64,000 nt of DNA from Pseudomonas entomophila (lineage in GTDB: Bacteria; Pseudomonadota; Gammaproteobacteria; Pseudomonadales; Pseudomonadaceae). The notes under the pieces were generated by a model. It was not told where the DNA came from. It was given only the letters and a program-made list of their open reading frames with translations, and made no database searches. The position numbers were made by a program, and so were the translations under genes. This document shows positions 7,860 through 15,792 of the stretch, one piece after another (position 1 is the stretch's first letter; every line of letters begins with the position of its first letter). The DNA lies in assembly GCF_029478665.1 (NCBI RefSeq), contig NZ_JARPQB010000002.1, positions 1 to 64,000 on the forward strand, read 5' to 3'.

Positions 7860-9305
7860 TCACTGCTGCGTAACAGTCGCCATGTTGGTATTGCCGAACT
7901 GGGTAATGGTCGCCGTCTGACTGGCCCCGCTCTGGTCGACAAACGCCTGGTTGCCATTGCCGCCCTGGGTCACATAGGCGACATTGACCCCGTCGGCCTG
8001 CTTGACGGTAGCCTGGTTGCCACTGCCATAAAGCTGGTAGGTGAAGCTCTGGTTGCCACTGCCCGACTGATCCAGGGTCACGCTGCCGCCATTGCCGGCC
8101 GCCACGCCCTCGGCATGGTTGCCGCTGCCCCGCTGGTCGGCGATCAGCAGGTTGTCACTGCCGTTCTGTTCGAAGTACAGCTCGTTGTTGCTGTCGGCCT
8201 GCTTGGTCTCCATCTGGTTGCGGTTGCCGTTCTGGTTCAACCGGGCCAGCTGGCTGCTGCCTTTCTGCTCGAAGTTGACACTGTTGCCGTTGCCAGCCTG
8301 GTTGACCACCGCCCGTTGGCTGTCACCGAACTGCCCGCCGGACTTGTCGCCCTTCCAGTTGCTGGCCAGGATCTTGTTGCCGTTGCCGGTCGTATTGATG
8401 CTCAGGCTGTGGTTGTCGCCGGTCTGGTAGGTGAAGTGCAGGTTGTTGTTGCCGGTCTGGCTGATGCTGGTCACCGACTGGTTGCTCTCGAACTGGTCCG
8501 ACCAGCTGGCGTTGGCGCGCCCGTTCTGATTCAGGCTGGCACTATTGCCCTGGCCGAAGCTCTGGTCGATGTAGCCCTCGTTGAGCTGCCCGGTCTGGTA
8601 GACGTTGGCCTGGCTGGCGGCCTGGTTGTCCTGCCACACCTCCACCGAGTGACCGGTGCCGTGCTGGCTGATACCAATGGTGCCGCCCAGGCCGTCGCGC
8701 TGGTCGCCGTAGGCCCAGTTCTGCTTGCCGTCCTGGTAGATGGCGATATCGCCGTTGTTGTGGGTCAGGTGCTCGGCGGCAGCCTGGTTGTCGCTGCCGG
8801 CCTGCATGACCAGGCTCTTGTTGTTGCTGCCGCCGAACAACTGCTCGACAGTGGCATCGTTGCGCTGGCCCGACTGCAGGGTGGTGGCCTGGCTGCCCAG
8901 CTGGGTGTCCTGCCAGATGATCGAGTGATTGCCCGTGCCGTCCTGCACCTGCAGGGCCTGGTTGTTCTCGCCCACCGACTGGCTGGCGAAAGCGTCGTTG
9001 AGGGTGCCGCCGGCCTGCTGGGTGATCTGGCTGCCATTCTCGAACAACTGCTCGGCGTAGCCGGCGTTGAACGCGCCGCTGGCACCCTGCTGGATATGGC
9101 TGGTGCTGCTGTCCTGCACCGCCATGTGGTTGTGGTCGTGGCCGGTCTGGTCCTGGGTGGCCGAAGCGAACGGCGCCAGGGTCTGTTTCACTTCGGCGAT
9201 GTGCTTGTTGCCCTGCTGGTTCTGGGTCGAGCTGCTGTCGGCGGCCATGGCCTGGCCGGCCAGGGCCAGGACAATGGCGGCGCTCAGGGGGGCGAGCTTG
9301 TTCAT
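7860..9305 (-). CDS. CsgA-like major curlin with about 20 repeats
   Basis: The 481-residue protein has a signal peptide (MNKLAPLSAAIVLALAGQAMA) and then a continuous array of curlin repeats of about 20-23 residues with the Q-x-G-x-x-N-x-A-x-x-x-Q pattern (for example QAGNGNSVNFEQ, QGGNGNQAFVDQ). About 20 units are visible, against five in E. coli CsgA. Curlin repeats stack into a beta-solenoid amyloid on the cell surface. The ATG at 9305 follows GGAGGCACC. It is the last gene of a four-gene operon and has its own terminator. The dedicated secretion channel CsgG and its helpers are not in the window. Confidence 0.85.
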   Translation of the reverse strand: MNKLAPLSAAIVLALAGQAMAADSSSTQNQQGNKHIAEVKQTLAPFASATQDQTGHDHNHMAVQDSSTSHIQQGASGAFNAGYAEQLFENGSQITQQAGGTLNDAFASQSVGENNQALQVQDGTGNHSIIWQDTQLGSQATTLQSGQRNDATVEQLFGGSNNKSLVMQAGSDNQAAAEHLTHNNGDIAIYQDGKQNWAYGDQRDGLGGTIGISQHGTGHSVEVWQDNQAASQANVYQTGQLNEGYIDQSFGQGNSASLNQNGRANASWSDQFESNQSVTSISQTGNNNLHFTYQTGDNHSLSINTTGNGNKILASNWKGDKSGGQFGDSQRAVVNQAGNGNSVNFEQKGSSQLARLNQNGNRNQMETKQADSNNELYFEQNGSDNLLIADQRGSGNHAEGVAAGNGGSVTLDQSGSGNQSFTYQLYGSGNQATVKQADGVNVAYVTQGGNGNQAFVDQSGASQTATITQFGNTNMATVTQQ

Positions 9306-9324
9306 GGTGGTGCCTCCAGGTCTG

Positions 9325-9795
9325 CTAACGGTACTGGGTGATGTGGATTTGCTGGCCATTGCCGGCCTGGGTCACGCTGCTGTTCAGCCCCGTGCCGCGC
9401 TGGTCGATGGTGGCGCTGTTCTGGTTGCCGATCTGTTCGATGGCGGCGCTGTTGCCGCTGCCGTTCTGGCGGATCGTTGCGTTGTTGCCATAGCCCTGCT
9501 GGCTGATCGTGGCCATCAGGTCGCTGCCTTCCTGCAGGATGTAGGCTTCCTGCGCGCCCCCGGCCTGGACGATGCGGCCCAGCAGGGCCTGGCCGTTCTG
9601 GTCGAGGGCGGCGCGGTTGCCGTTGCCCTGTTGCTCAATCACCGCCGCCTGGCCGCTGCCCACTGGCAGCAAACGCACCAGCAGCGGCTCGCCGAGGTCG
9701 TTGCCGGCCGCGAGGTCGGCGTTGTCCATCAGGTCGTCTGCGTGTGCCTGGCCGACGAGGGCCAGGCACAGCAGCAACAGGGGCAGGCGTGGCAT
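9325..9795 (-). CDS. CsgB-like minor curlin (nucleator)
   Basis: This 156-residue protein has a signal peptide (LPLLLLCLALVGQAHA). A spacer of about 30 residues follows, then five to six curlin repeats such as QQGNGNRAALDQ and QNGSGNSAAIEQ. It ends in HITQYR, much like the C-terminus of E. coli CsgB. In the E. coli system CsgB anchors to the surface and templates CsgA polymerisation. Length, N-terminal spacer and position just ahead of the long curlin all fit a nucleator. AGGGAGA precedes the ATG, and the gap to the next gene is only 19 bases. Confidence 0.8.
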   Translation of the reverse strand: MPRLPLLLLCLALVGQAHADDLMDNADLAAGNDLGEPLLVRLLPVGSGQAAVIEQQGNGNRAALDQNGQALLGRIVQAGGAQEAYILQEGSDLMATISQQGYGNNATIRQNGSGNSAAIEQIGNQNSATIDQRGTGLNSSVTQAGNGQQIHITQYR

Positions 9796-9810
9796 GGCGT
9801 TCTCCCTGGC

Positions 9811-12051
9811 CTATTGCACGGTCACGTTGACGGTGCGCGTGGTGCCCTGGCTGGAGGTCACCGTCGCCGTCGGGTTGGCGGTCGGGATCGCCGTGGTGCT
9901 GTTGCTCACCGCCAGGCGCCAGCGGCCGGTCACCGGCACGGTGGTGGTGCCCAGGGTCTGCACGCCGGTGGTGGTGGTCACCCGTACCGTGATGGTGTTG
10001 CCGGTGGTCACCGACGAAGTGCCGCTGATGTCCCAGTTGTAGCGGTTGTTCGAGCGCGCCGTGACCGTGGCCGCGGTGACCGCGAAGGTCTCCTGGGCAG
10101 GCCGTGGCGACACCTGCACGGTGACCGTGCCGGGGCTGGACAACGCGCCGAGGGCATCCCGGGCGACGTAGCTGAAGCTGGTGGTGAATGCCGCGGTGAC
10201 CGTGGCTGGTGGCGTGTAGGTGATCACGCTGCCGTCGGTACTGACCGTGCCGCGGCCGGCCGGGGTCGGTTGGGTGACGCTGGCGATGGCCAGCGGCAGG
10301 TTGCCTTCCGGGTCGGTGTCGTTGGCCAGGGCATTGATGGTCAGTGGCACGCCGAGGGTGGCGGCGCTGTCGGCCACGGCGCTCGGCGGCTGGTTGGGCG
10401 CCACGTTGACGGTCACCGTGGCCGGGGTCGACTTCAGGCCCTTGGCGTCCATGGCACGGTAGCTGAAGGTGGCTACCAGCGGCGCGGTGGCGCCGGGCGG
10501 TGGGGTATAGGTCACCGCGGTGGTGCCGTTGAGCACCACGCCACCCAGGCCGGTACCGGGTTGGGTGAGGTCGCTGATGCTCAGCGGCACGTTGCCGTCC
10601 GGGTCGCTGTCGTTGGCCAGCAGGTTGAGGGTGATGGGCACCCCAACGCTGGTGGCGCCGCTGTCGGCCTGGGCCACGGGTGGCTGGTTGGCGGCCTGCA
10701 CCGGGGCGTTGCCGACCACCACCACCGGTTCGACGTCCATGCCGCCATGGGCGGACTTGACGGTGATGCTGGCCGGCGGTTGGGCCAGGTCGTTGACTGT
10801 CAGGCTCTGCTGCACGCCGGACTTGGACATGCGGCCGAAGCCCTGAACCAGCAGGTCGGGCACCAGCACTTCGTCGCTGGAGCGGGCCTCGATCAGCAAC
10901 CGTTTGTTGGCCCAGTCGTAGCGTGCGTTGGTCACCCGCACGACATCACTGAGTTTGCTCGACAGTGCCGTCGGCTGTGTGGTGCCGGTGGGATCGCTGG
11001 CCGTGACCACCACTACCGACGGCGGTAGCGCCTGGCTCAGCTGTTGGCTGAAGAACAACCCGTTGTTGTCGGCGAGCAAGCTGAACTGGCACGGCGAAGG
11101 TGGCGAGCCGACCAGCGCAAGGCCGTTGCGCAGGCACAGGCTGGCATTGTTCGGCGCCTTGGCGAACACCTCGACGCGGGTACCGGCGCCATTGCGTTGG
11201 TAGGTGGCGCGCTCGAGTTGCACCGGGGTCTGCTGGCGGGCATCGAGGACCTTGCCGGAGACCGTGAAGACGTTGGTCTGGATGGATCCGGCCGGCCCCT
11301 GGATGCGCACGAAATTGGTGTTGTTCGGGCTGCCGGTCACCGCTTCGGTGATGTTCGGGTCGCCGATGAAGGTCTCGGTGGCGCCGGTGTCGGGGTTGAC
11401 CGCCGTGTAAGGGCCGCCGACCCCGCGCAGGAATGGGCCGAGGTTGCCGCTCAGCGCGCCGCTGAAGTTGCCGGGGGCGCCGATGCCGATGTCGCGGGTG
11501 ATGTTGATGGCGCGGCGGCCCACCTGGTTGGCGGCGACGGTGACGGTCTCCACGCCGTAGGGGTGGGTGACGGTGTAGGTACCGGCTTGCGGCACCGAGG
11601 CGCGGATGCGGATCCGGGCGAAGCTCTGCTGGTCGCCATCGACCGGGTTTTCGGCGGCGAAGGCCGCTTCCAGGCCGGCGACATAGACTTCCAGTTCATA
11701 GCCGCTGTTGCCTACCGCCGGGATCTCGGTCTCGGCGAGGAACCAGAACATCTCCGGCGGCCAGTTGTCGGGGAACACCAGCGGCAGGGCATCGTCGTAG
11801 ACGCCGGGCTCGGGCAACAGGGTGCACAGGTAGGCCGGCGCCCCGGGCGCGCCCGGCGCGCGGGTGCTGGTGGCGCGTGACTGGCACAACTCCAGCGACA
11901 GGTTGGTGGCGTCCTTGTACCACATGGGGTAGCCCCCGGTGGCAAAGGTGTAGGGGCCCGGGTCGACCTCGGTCAGCGCGGCCCAGGCCGCGCCACTGAC
12001 GGTGAGGGTGAAACCGGCGGCGCACAGCGCCCGGCGTGACCAGATGTTCAT
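9811..12051 (-). CDS. Large secreted protein: paralogous N-terminal domain plus Ig/cadherin-like repeats
   Basis: The product is 746 residues with a Sec signal peptide. Residues about 25-430 are a clear paralogue of the whole upstream 448-residue protein, sharing blocks such as APGAPAYLCTLLPEPGV, ARIRIR, TVTHPYGVE and INITRDIGIGAPG. Behind it come two cadherin/Ig-like modules, each starting with NQPP and containing LANDSDPDGN or LANDTDPEGN, then a third Thr/Val-rich beta domain. The ATG at 12051 is preceded by GGGAGG; the ATG at 12075 overlaps the previous gene and has no such site. The D-x-D-P-x-G-N loops suggest calcium binding. An extracellular partner or tether for the curlin fibre is inferred. 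Confidence 0.75.
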   Translation of the reverse strand: MNIWSRRALCAAGFTLTVSGAAWAALTEVDPGPYTFATGGYPMWYKDATNLSLELCQSRATSTRAPGAPGAPAYLCTLLPEPGVYDDALPLVFPDNWPPEMFWFLAETEIPAVGNSGYELEVYVAGLEAAFAAENPVDGDQQSFARIRIRASVPQAGTYTVTHPYGVETVTVAANQVGRRAINITRDIGIGAPGNFSGALSGNLGPFLRGVGGPYTAVNPDTGATETFIGDPNITEAVTGSPNNTNFVRIQGPAGSIQTNVFTVSGKVLDARQQTPVQLERATYQRNGAGTRVEVFAKAPNNASLCLRNGLALVGSPPSPCQFSLLADNNGLFFSQQLSQALPPSVVVVTASDPTGTTQPTALSSKLSDVVRVTNARYDWANKRLLIEARSSDEVLVPDLLVQGFGRMSKSGVQQSLTVNDLAQPPASITVKSAHGGMDVEPVVVVGNAPVQAANQPPVAQADSGATSVGVPITLNLLANDSDPDGNVPLSISDLTQPGTGLGGVVLNGTTAVTYTPPPGATAPLVATFSYRAMDAKGLKSTPATVTVNVAPNQPPSAVADSAATLGVPLTINALANDTDPEGNLPLAIASVTQPTPAGRGTVSTDGSVITYTPPATVTAAFTTSFSYVARDALGALSSPGTVTVQVSPRPAQETFAVTAATVTARSNNRYNWDISGTSSVTTGNTITVRVTTTTGVQTLGTTTVPVTGRWRLAVSNSTTAIPTANPTATVTSSQGTTRTVNVTVQ

Positions 12052-12071
12052 GCTGCCTCCCAGGAATCTGT

Positions 12072-13418
12072 TCATGGCACCAGCACCACGTCTTCGCTGT
12101 CGCTGCCGCCGTTGGCGCTGGTGACCTGCACCTTGGCCGGCGGGATGGGCGACAGCCCGGTGGTCAGGGTCTTAACCGCGCCATTGCCGCTCAAGCTGCC
12201 GATCAGCGTGCCGTTGCCGGTACGGGCGGTGAGCGCGGGCGGGCTGGTCTCGTCGCTGCTGCTGGCGACCAGGGTCAGCTGGCCGCTGGCCAGGCTGTAT
12301 TCGGCGCGGCTGATCACCACCAGGTCGGTCAGCGGCATCGGCGCCGTGGTTGGCGTGCTGTTGGCGATGGCCAGGCTGTTGTCGGCAGTCACCTGCAAGG
12401 TCAGCGGCAAGGTCGGGTTGAGCACCGACTGGCCGTACCAGGCGCCGGTGCCGTTGGCTTCACCCAAGGGCAGTGCCGGGTTCTGGCTCGAGAGTGTCAC
12501 CGTGGCCGGCGCCGGGGGCGCCAACACGAACACGTCCTGCTGGGCACGCAGGTCGCCATTCACGGTGTGCCGCGAATAGGTGCTGCGCTGCGGGATCAGC
12601 GGGGTGGGGCGGGTGACCGTGGACAGCTTGCCGGACACCGCGAACAGCTCGGTGCGCAGGTCGAGGCCGTTGGGGCCCTCGATACGCACGAAGTTGGTGT
12701 TGAACGGGCTGCCGGTGACCGGCTCCGACAGGTTCGGGTCGCCGACGAAGCGCTCGCTGGCCCCGTTGCTGGGGTTGGTCTCGGTGTAGGGGCCGTTGAC
12801 GCTGCGCAGGAACGGCCCGATATCGCCTTTGAGCGCGCCGGTATGGTCACCCGGCGAGCCGATGCCGATATCGCGGGTCATGTTGATCGCCCGGCGCCCC
12901 GGGGTCTGCACATCGAACACCTCCACGCCATAGGGGTGGGTGACCACGTAGGTGCCGGCCACCGGCACATCGACGCGGATGCGCACCCGGGCGAAGCTGA
13001 CCTGGTCGCCATCCACCGGCTCCTCGGCGCTGAACGCCGCCTCGATGGCCGAGACATAGCCCAGGTCGATGCCGCGGGCGGCGTCGACGAGCGCGGCGTC
13101 GGCGGTGAACCAGAACGCTTCGTCGGGGAAGTTGCTGGGGAAGACGATGGGCTGGGTGTCGTCGAACACCCCGGGGGTGGGCAGCAGCGTGCACATGTAC
13201 GACGGCGCGCCGGGGGCACCGGCCACCCGCGAGCTCACGGCCTTGGACAGGCACAGGTCGAGGGTGCGGCCATGGCTGTCCTGGAACCAGGCCGGGAACT
13301 TGCCGTTGGGCAGGGTGTAGGGCCCGCTGTCGACCGCGTACAGCGCAGCCTGGGCCGGGAGCTGGAGCAGGCCGGCGAAGATCGCCACGGCCAGCGGATG
13401 GGGTTTGGGTCGGTGCAT
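12072..13418 (-). CDS. Secreted protein heading the curli-like operon
   Basis: The protein has 448 residues with a signal peptide (FAGLLQLPAQA). The mature part opens with the block VDSGPYTLPNGKFPAWF and contains two conserved cysteines (DLCLSKA and YMCTLL) that may form a disulphide. It is a paralogue of the N-terminal half of the next protein, without the Ig-like tail. AGGAGGAA precedes the ATG. It is the first gene after the sigma-54 promoter at 13474-13488. I do not recognise a named family. Co-operonic location with CsgB- and CsgA-like genes suggests a surface or fibre-associated role. Confidence 0.72.
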   Translation of the reverse strand: MHRPKPHPLAVAIFAGLLQLPAQAALYAVDSGPYTLPNGKFPAWFQDSHGRTLDLCLSKAVSSRVAGAPGAPSYMCTLLPTPGVFDDTQPIVFPSNFPDEAFWFTADAALVDAARGIDLGYVSAIEAAFSAEEPVDGDQVSFARVRIRVDVPVAGTYVVTHPYGVEVFDVQTPGRRAINMTRDIGIGSPGDHTGALKGDIGPFLRSVNGPYTETNPSNGASERFVGDPNLSEPVTGSPFNTNFVRIEGPNGLDLRTELFAVSGKLSTVTRPTPLIPQRSTYSRHTVNGDLRAQQDVFVLAPPAPATVTLSSQNPALPLGEANGTGAWYGQSVLNPTLPLTLQVTADNSLAIANSTPTTAPMPLTDLVVISRAEYSLASGQLTLVASSSDETSPPALTARTGNGTLIGSLSGNGAVKTLTTGLSPIPPAKVQVTSANGGSDSEDVVLVP

Positions 13419-13473
13419 GACTCGCTTCCTCCTGCGAACGGGCCCAGGGGATGGGGCGTCTGGGGAGTGATCG

Positions 13474-13488
13474 GCAACAGTTGTGCCA
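13474..13488 (-). promoter_or_regulatory. Sigma-54 (RpoN) promoter of the curli-like operon
   Basis: On the - strand TGGCAC (13488-13483), five bases, then TTGC (13477-13474) matches the RpoN consensus TGGCACG-N4-TTGC with exact -24/-12 spacing. Transcription should start about 12 bases further, some 45 bases before the first ATG. RpoN promoters need an AAA+ activator protein; none is encoded in the window. Confidence 0.7.
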
Positions 13489-13663
13489 GGTTTTGAACGG
13501 GTCTTTCTGGAGGCTCTGGGGCAGGGGTTTCAGCGACCTGTTGAATGGCCGTGGCAGGTATTGCAGGTGGGCGGGTAGACCCAGCATTGGGGAATGGGGC
13601 AAGGCGTACGCGGGGGAGTGTGTGAGGGCGGCAAGTGTCCGGCAATGGATTTCCTGCGTCCAT

Positions 13664-13712
13664 GAGATCGAGCGCCGCTCGCGCGGCGCATCGCGGATGA
13701 ATCCGCTCCTAC
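13664..13712. repeat. REP element
   Basis: A single REP with the GAGCGCCGC and CGGATGAATCCGCTCCTAC halves lies 17 bases after the 3' end of the channel gene. A diverged second-type tail (13622-13663) adjoins it. Confidence 0.8.
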
Positions 13713-13728
13713 AGTCTCATGCAGCGGA

Positions 13729-14517
13729 TCAATTCAGCGCTTGTTGCTCCTGGGTCGGGATGGCGTAGGACACGTAATAGGCCAGGCCCACGAAGATCGC
13801 GCCGCCCACCGCATTGCCCAGGAACACCGCCACCAGGTTCTGCACCAGTTGGCCCCAGCTCAGGTACCCCGCGAAGATCGCCGCCGGAATCAGGAACATG
13901 TTCGCCACCACGTGCTGGAAGCCGATGGCGACGAAGGCCATGATCGGGAACCAGATCCCGAGGATCTTGCCGCTGACTTCGCGGCTGGCGTACGACAGCC
14001 ACACCGCCAGGCACACCAGCCAGTTGCAGCCGATACCGGAAATGAAAGCATGCAGGAAGTCGGCGCTGACCTTGCTGGTCGCCGCCGCGAGGGTCTTGCT
14101 CAGGTAGGGCCCTTCGGCGAGCCCCAGCAGGTGCCCGAAGCAATAGGCCACGAACAACGCGCCCAGCAGGTTGGCCAGGGTCACCAGCAGCCAGTTGCGG
14201 GCGACCGCGCCGAGGCGAATACGCCCGGCGAACATCGCCAGCGGCAGGCTCATCATGTTGCCGGTCAACAGTTCACCGCCTGCCAGGATCACCAGGATCA
14301 GGCCGATGGGGAACACGGCGGCGCCCAGCAGGTTGCCGAACGACGCCCAGGGTGCCGGAATCATCGTGCTGACGTGGATCGCCAGCAGGAACCCGAGGGA
14401 AATGAACGCACCCGCCAGGAACCCCAGGATCAGGGTCGCGCGGGTGGGGAGGTGGGCCTTCTTGGCACCGGCTTCGATGACCAGTTCGGTGATCTGGGAG
14501 GGGGCATTGACAGACAT
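13729..14517 (-). CDS. Formate/nitrite transporter family channel
   Basis: This 262-residue inner-membrane protein has six predicted helices typical of FocA/NirC/YfdC pentameric channels. Visible signatures include the re-entrant LLAIHVST region, AGGELLTGNMMSLPLAMFAGR after helix 2, GIGCNWLVCLAVWL, and the helix-5 segment FQHVVANMF with its conserved histidine. Family members pass formate, nitrite or hydrosulphide. The exact anion cannot be assigned from sequence. It is divergent from the DyP peroxidase gene, with palindromes in the shared 270-base promoter region. Confidence 0.85.
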   Translation of the reverse strand: MSVNAPSQITELVIEAGAKKAHLPTRATLILGFLAGAFISLGFLLAIHVSTMIPAPWASFGNLLGAAVFPIGLILVILAGGELLTGNMMSLPLAMFAGRIRLGAVARNWLLVTLANLLGALFVAYCFGHLLGLAEGPYLSKTLAAATSKVSADFLHAFISGIGCNWLVCLAVWLSYASREVSGKILGIWFPIMAFVAIGFQHVVANMFLIPAAIFAGYLSWGQLVQNLVAVFLGNAVGGAIFVGLAYYVSYAIPTQEQQALN

Positions 14518-14657
14518 TTCAACAACTCGGACGCAGGGACACAGGCACGGTCGATGGGGAGGCCGTGGGTCGTATTTATAGGGGGCAGGAACAGCTCAGG
14601 TACGGGCAGGCGGACTTGGCGGTAACTTCAGCAAGCGTCGCTCATTATCTGGGGCAA

Positions 14658-14672
14658 TTTGACGCAGTCAAA
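14658..14672. promoter_or_regulatory. Small palindrome TTTGAC-3-GTCAAA
   Basis: A perfect 6-3-6 inverted repeat lies between the divergent channel and DyP peroxidase genes. It resembles an Anr/Fnr box (TTGAT-N4-ATCAA), but the spacing is one base short, so the assignment is open. Confidence 0.3.
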
Positions 14673-14692
14673 TCGATAGGCTGGATCGACCG

Positions 14693-14707
14693 ATAGATGT
14701 CATCTAT
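14693..14707. promoter_or_regulatory. OxyR-like half site upstream of DyP peroxidase
   Basis: The 15-bp perfect palindrome ATAG-N7-CTAT matches one half of the OxyR recognition pattern. A second half at the expected 7-base spacing is poor. It lies 80-120 bases before the peroxidase start, a sensible place for peroxide control. Confidence 0.4.
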
Positions 14708-14787
14708 GAGGGCATTGTTCGAGAATAAACTGTGCTATACCACACAGGCCGTGATGTTATTCCGCTCATTGTCTTGCCGGCAATAAC

Positions 14788-15765
14788 ATGACTTCACATG
14801 AGCCTGTATTAAAAGGTGCGCATTATATGGACGACAACGCAACAGAGCCCCAGGCGGTCGACAGCCCGATCACCCGTAGCGCGATCTTCCTGGTGGCAAC
14901 GCTCAACCCCGGTGATGACAGCCGTGACCGCGTGCGGGGGCTGTGTGGCGCTATCGCCGCCCTGGTGCGTTCCGTTGGCAAGCGCGTGCCGTCAGGCAAT
15001 CTTTCCTGCGTCATCGGTTTTGCCGACAGGGTATGGGAAGGGCTGTTCGGGCTCCCGAAACCCGCTGGCTTGCACGGTTTCCGGGAGTTTGGCGAGGGCG
15101 AGCGCGTTGCCGTCGCCACACCAGGCGATCTGCTGTTGCACATTCGCGCCGAACATATGGACCTGTGTTTCGAACTGGCGTCGCAGCTGGTCAAGCGCCT
15201 GGGATCGGCGGTAACCGTGGTCGATGAGGTCCAGGGTTTTCGCTATTTCGACATGCGCAGCATCATCGGCTTCGTCGATGGCACCGAGAACCCGGGGCCG
15301 CGGGAAGTGGAAACGTTCACCCTGGTCGGCAATGAAGACCCTGAATTTACGGGCGGCAGTTATGTACTGGTGCAGAAGTACCTGCATGACATGGCGGGCT
15401 GGGAGAAGTTGTCCACCACCGAGCAGGAACTCATTATCGGCCGTACCAAGTTGTCCGATATCGAATTGGACGATGATGTGAAGCCCAGTTGTTCACACAG
15501 TTCGCTGACCACCCTCGAAGAGGGCGGCAAAGAGATCAAGATACTGCGCGACAACATGCCATTCGGCCGCCCGGGCGCCGGTGAGTTCGGCACTTATTTC
15601 ATCGGTTACGCCCGTTCGCCCGCGCCGATCGAGCAGATGCTGGAGAACATGTTCGTCGGCAAGCCACCGGGCAACTATGACCGCTTGCTCGACTACAGCC
15701 GTGCGGTCACGGGTGGCTTGTTCTTCGTGCCATCGGTGGATTTTCTCGAGCGGTTCGGCGAGTAG
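14788..15765 (+). CDS. DyP-type haem peroxidase
   Basis: The protein has up to 325 residues and belongs to the dye-decolourising peroxidase family (class B/YfeX-like). It carries the distal motif GFVDGTENP with catalytic Asp near 164 and the proximal haem-ligand His near 237 in KPSCSHSSL. The C-terminal RAVTGGLFFVPSVDFL is family-typical. It reduces peroxide with organic electron donors. A second ATG at 14827 has a better ribosome site (AAAGGTG, 8 bases before) and would remove 13 non-conserved residues; either start is possible. No signal peptide is seen, so the enzyme is cytoplasmic unless packed in an encapsulin, which is absent here. Confidence 0.9.
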   Translation: MTSHEPVLKGAHYMDDNATEPQAVDSPITRSAIFLVATLNPGDDSRDRVRGLCGAIAALVRSVGKRVPSGNLSCVIGFADRVWEGLFGLPKPAGLHGFREFGEGERVAVATPGDLLLHIRAEHMDLCFELASQLVKRLGSAVTVVDEVQGFRYFDMRSIIGFVDGTENPGPREVETFTLVGNEDPEFTGGSYVLVQKYLHDMAGWEKLSTTEQELIIGRTKLSDIELDDDVKPSCSHSSLTTLEEGGKEIKILRDNMPFGRPGAGEFGTYFIGYARSPAPIEQMLENMFVGKPPGNYDRLLDYSRAVTGGLFFVPSVDFLERFGE

Positions 15766-15792
15766 GGGCGAGCAACGTCCGCCCCAAGTCTT

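Noticed and set aside
8115..11028. Long + strand ORFs (408 and 653 codons) over the curlin genes
   Set aside because: They are antisense to genes with signal peptides, ribosome sites and family repeats; the repeats and high GC keep the opposite frames open.
12036..13496. 486-codon + strand ORF opposite the secreted-protein gene
   Set aside because: It runs through the sigma-54 promoter and opposite a signal-peptide-bearing gene; no motif was found.
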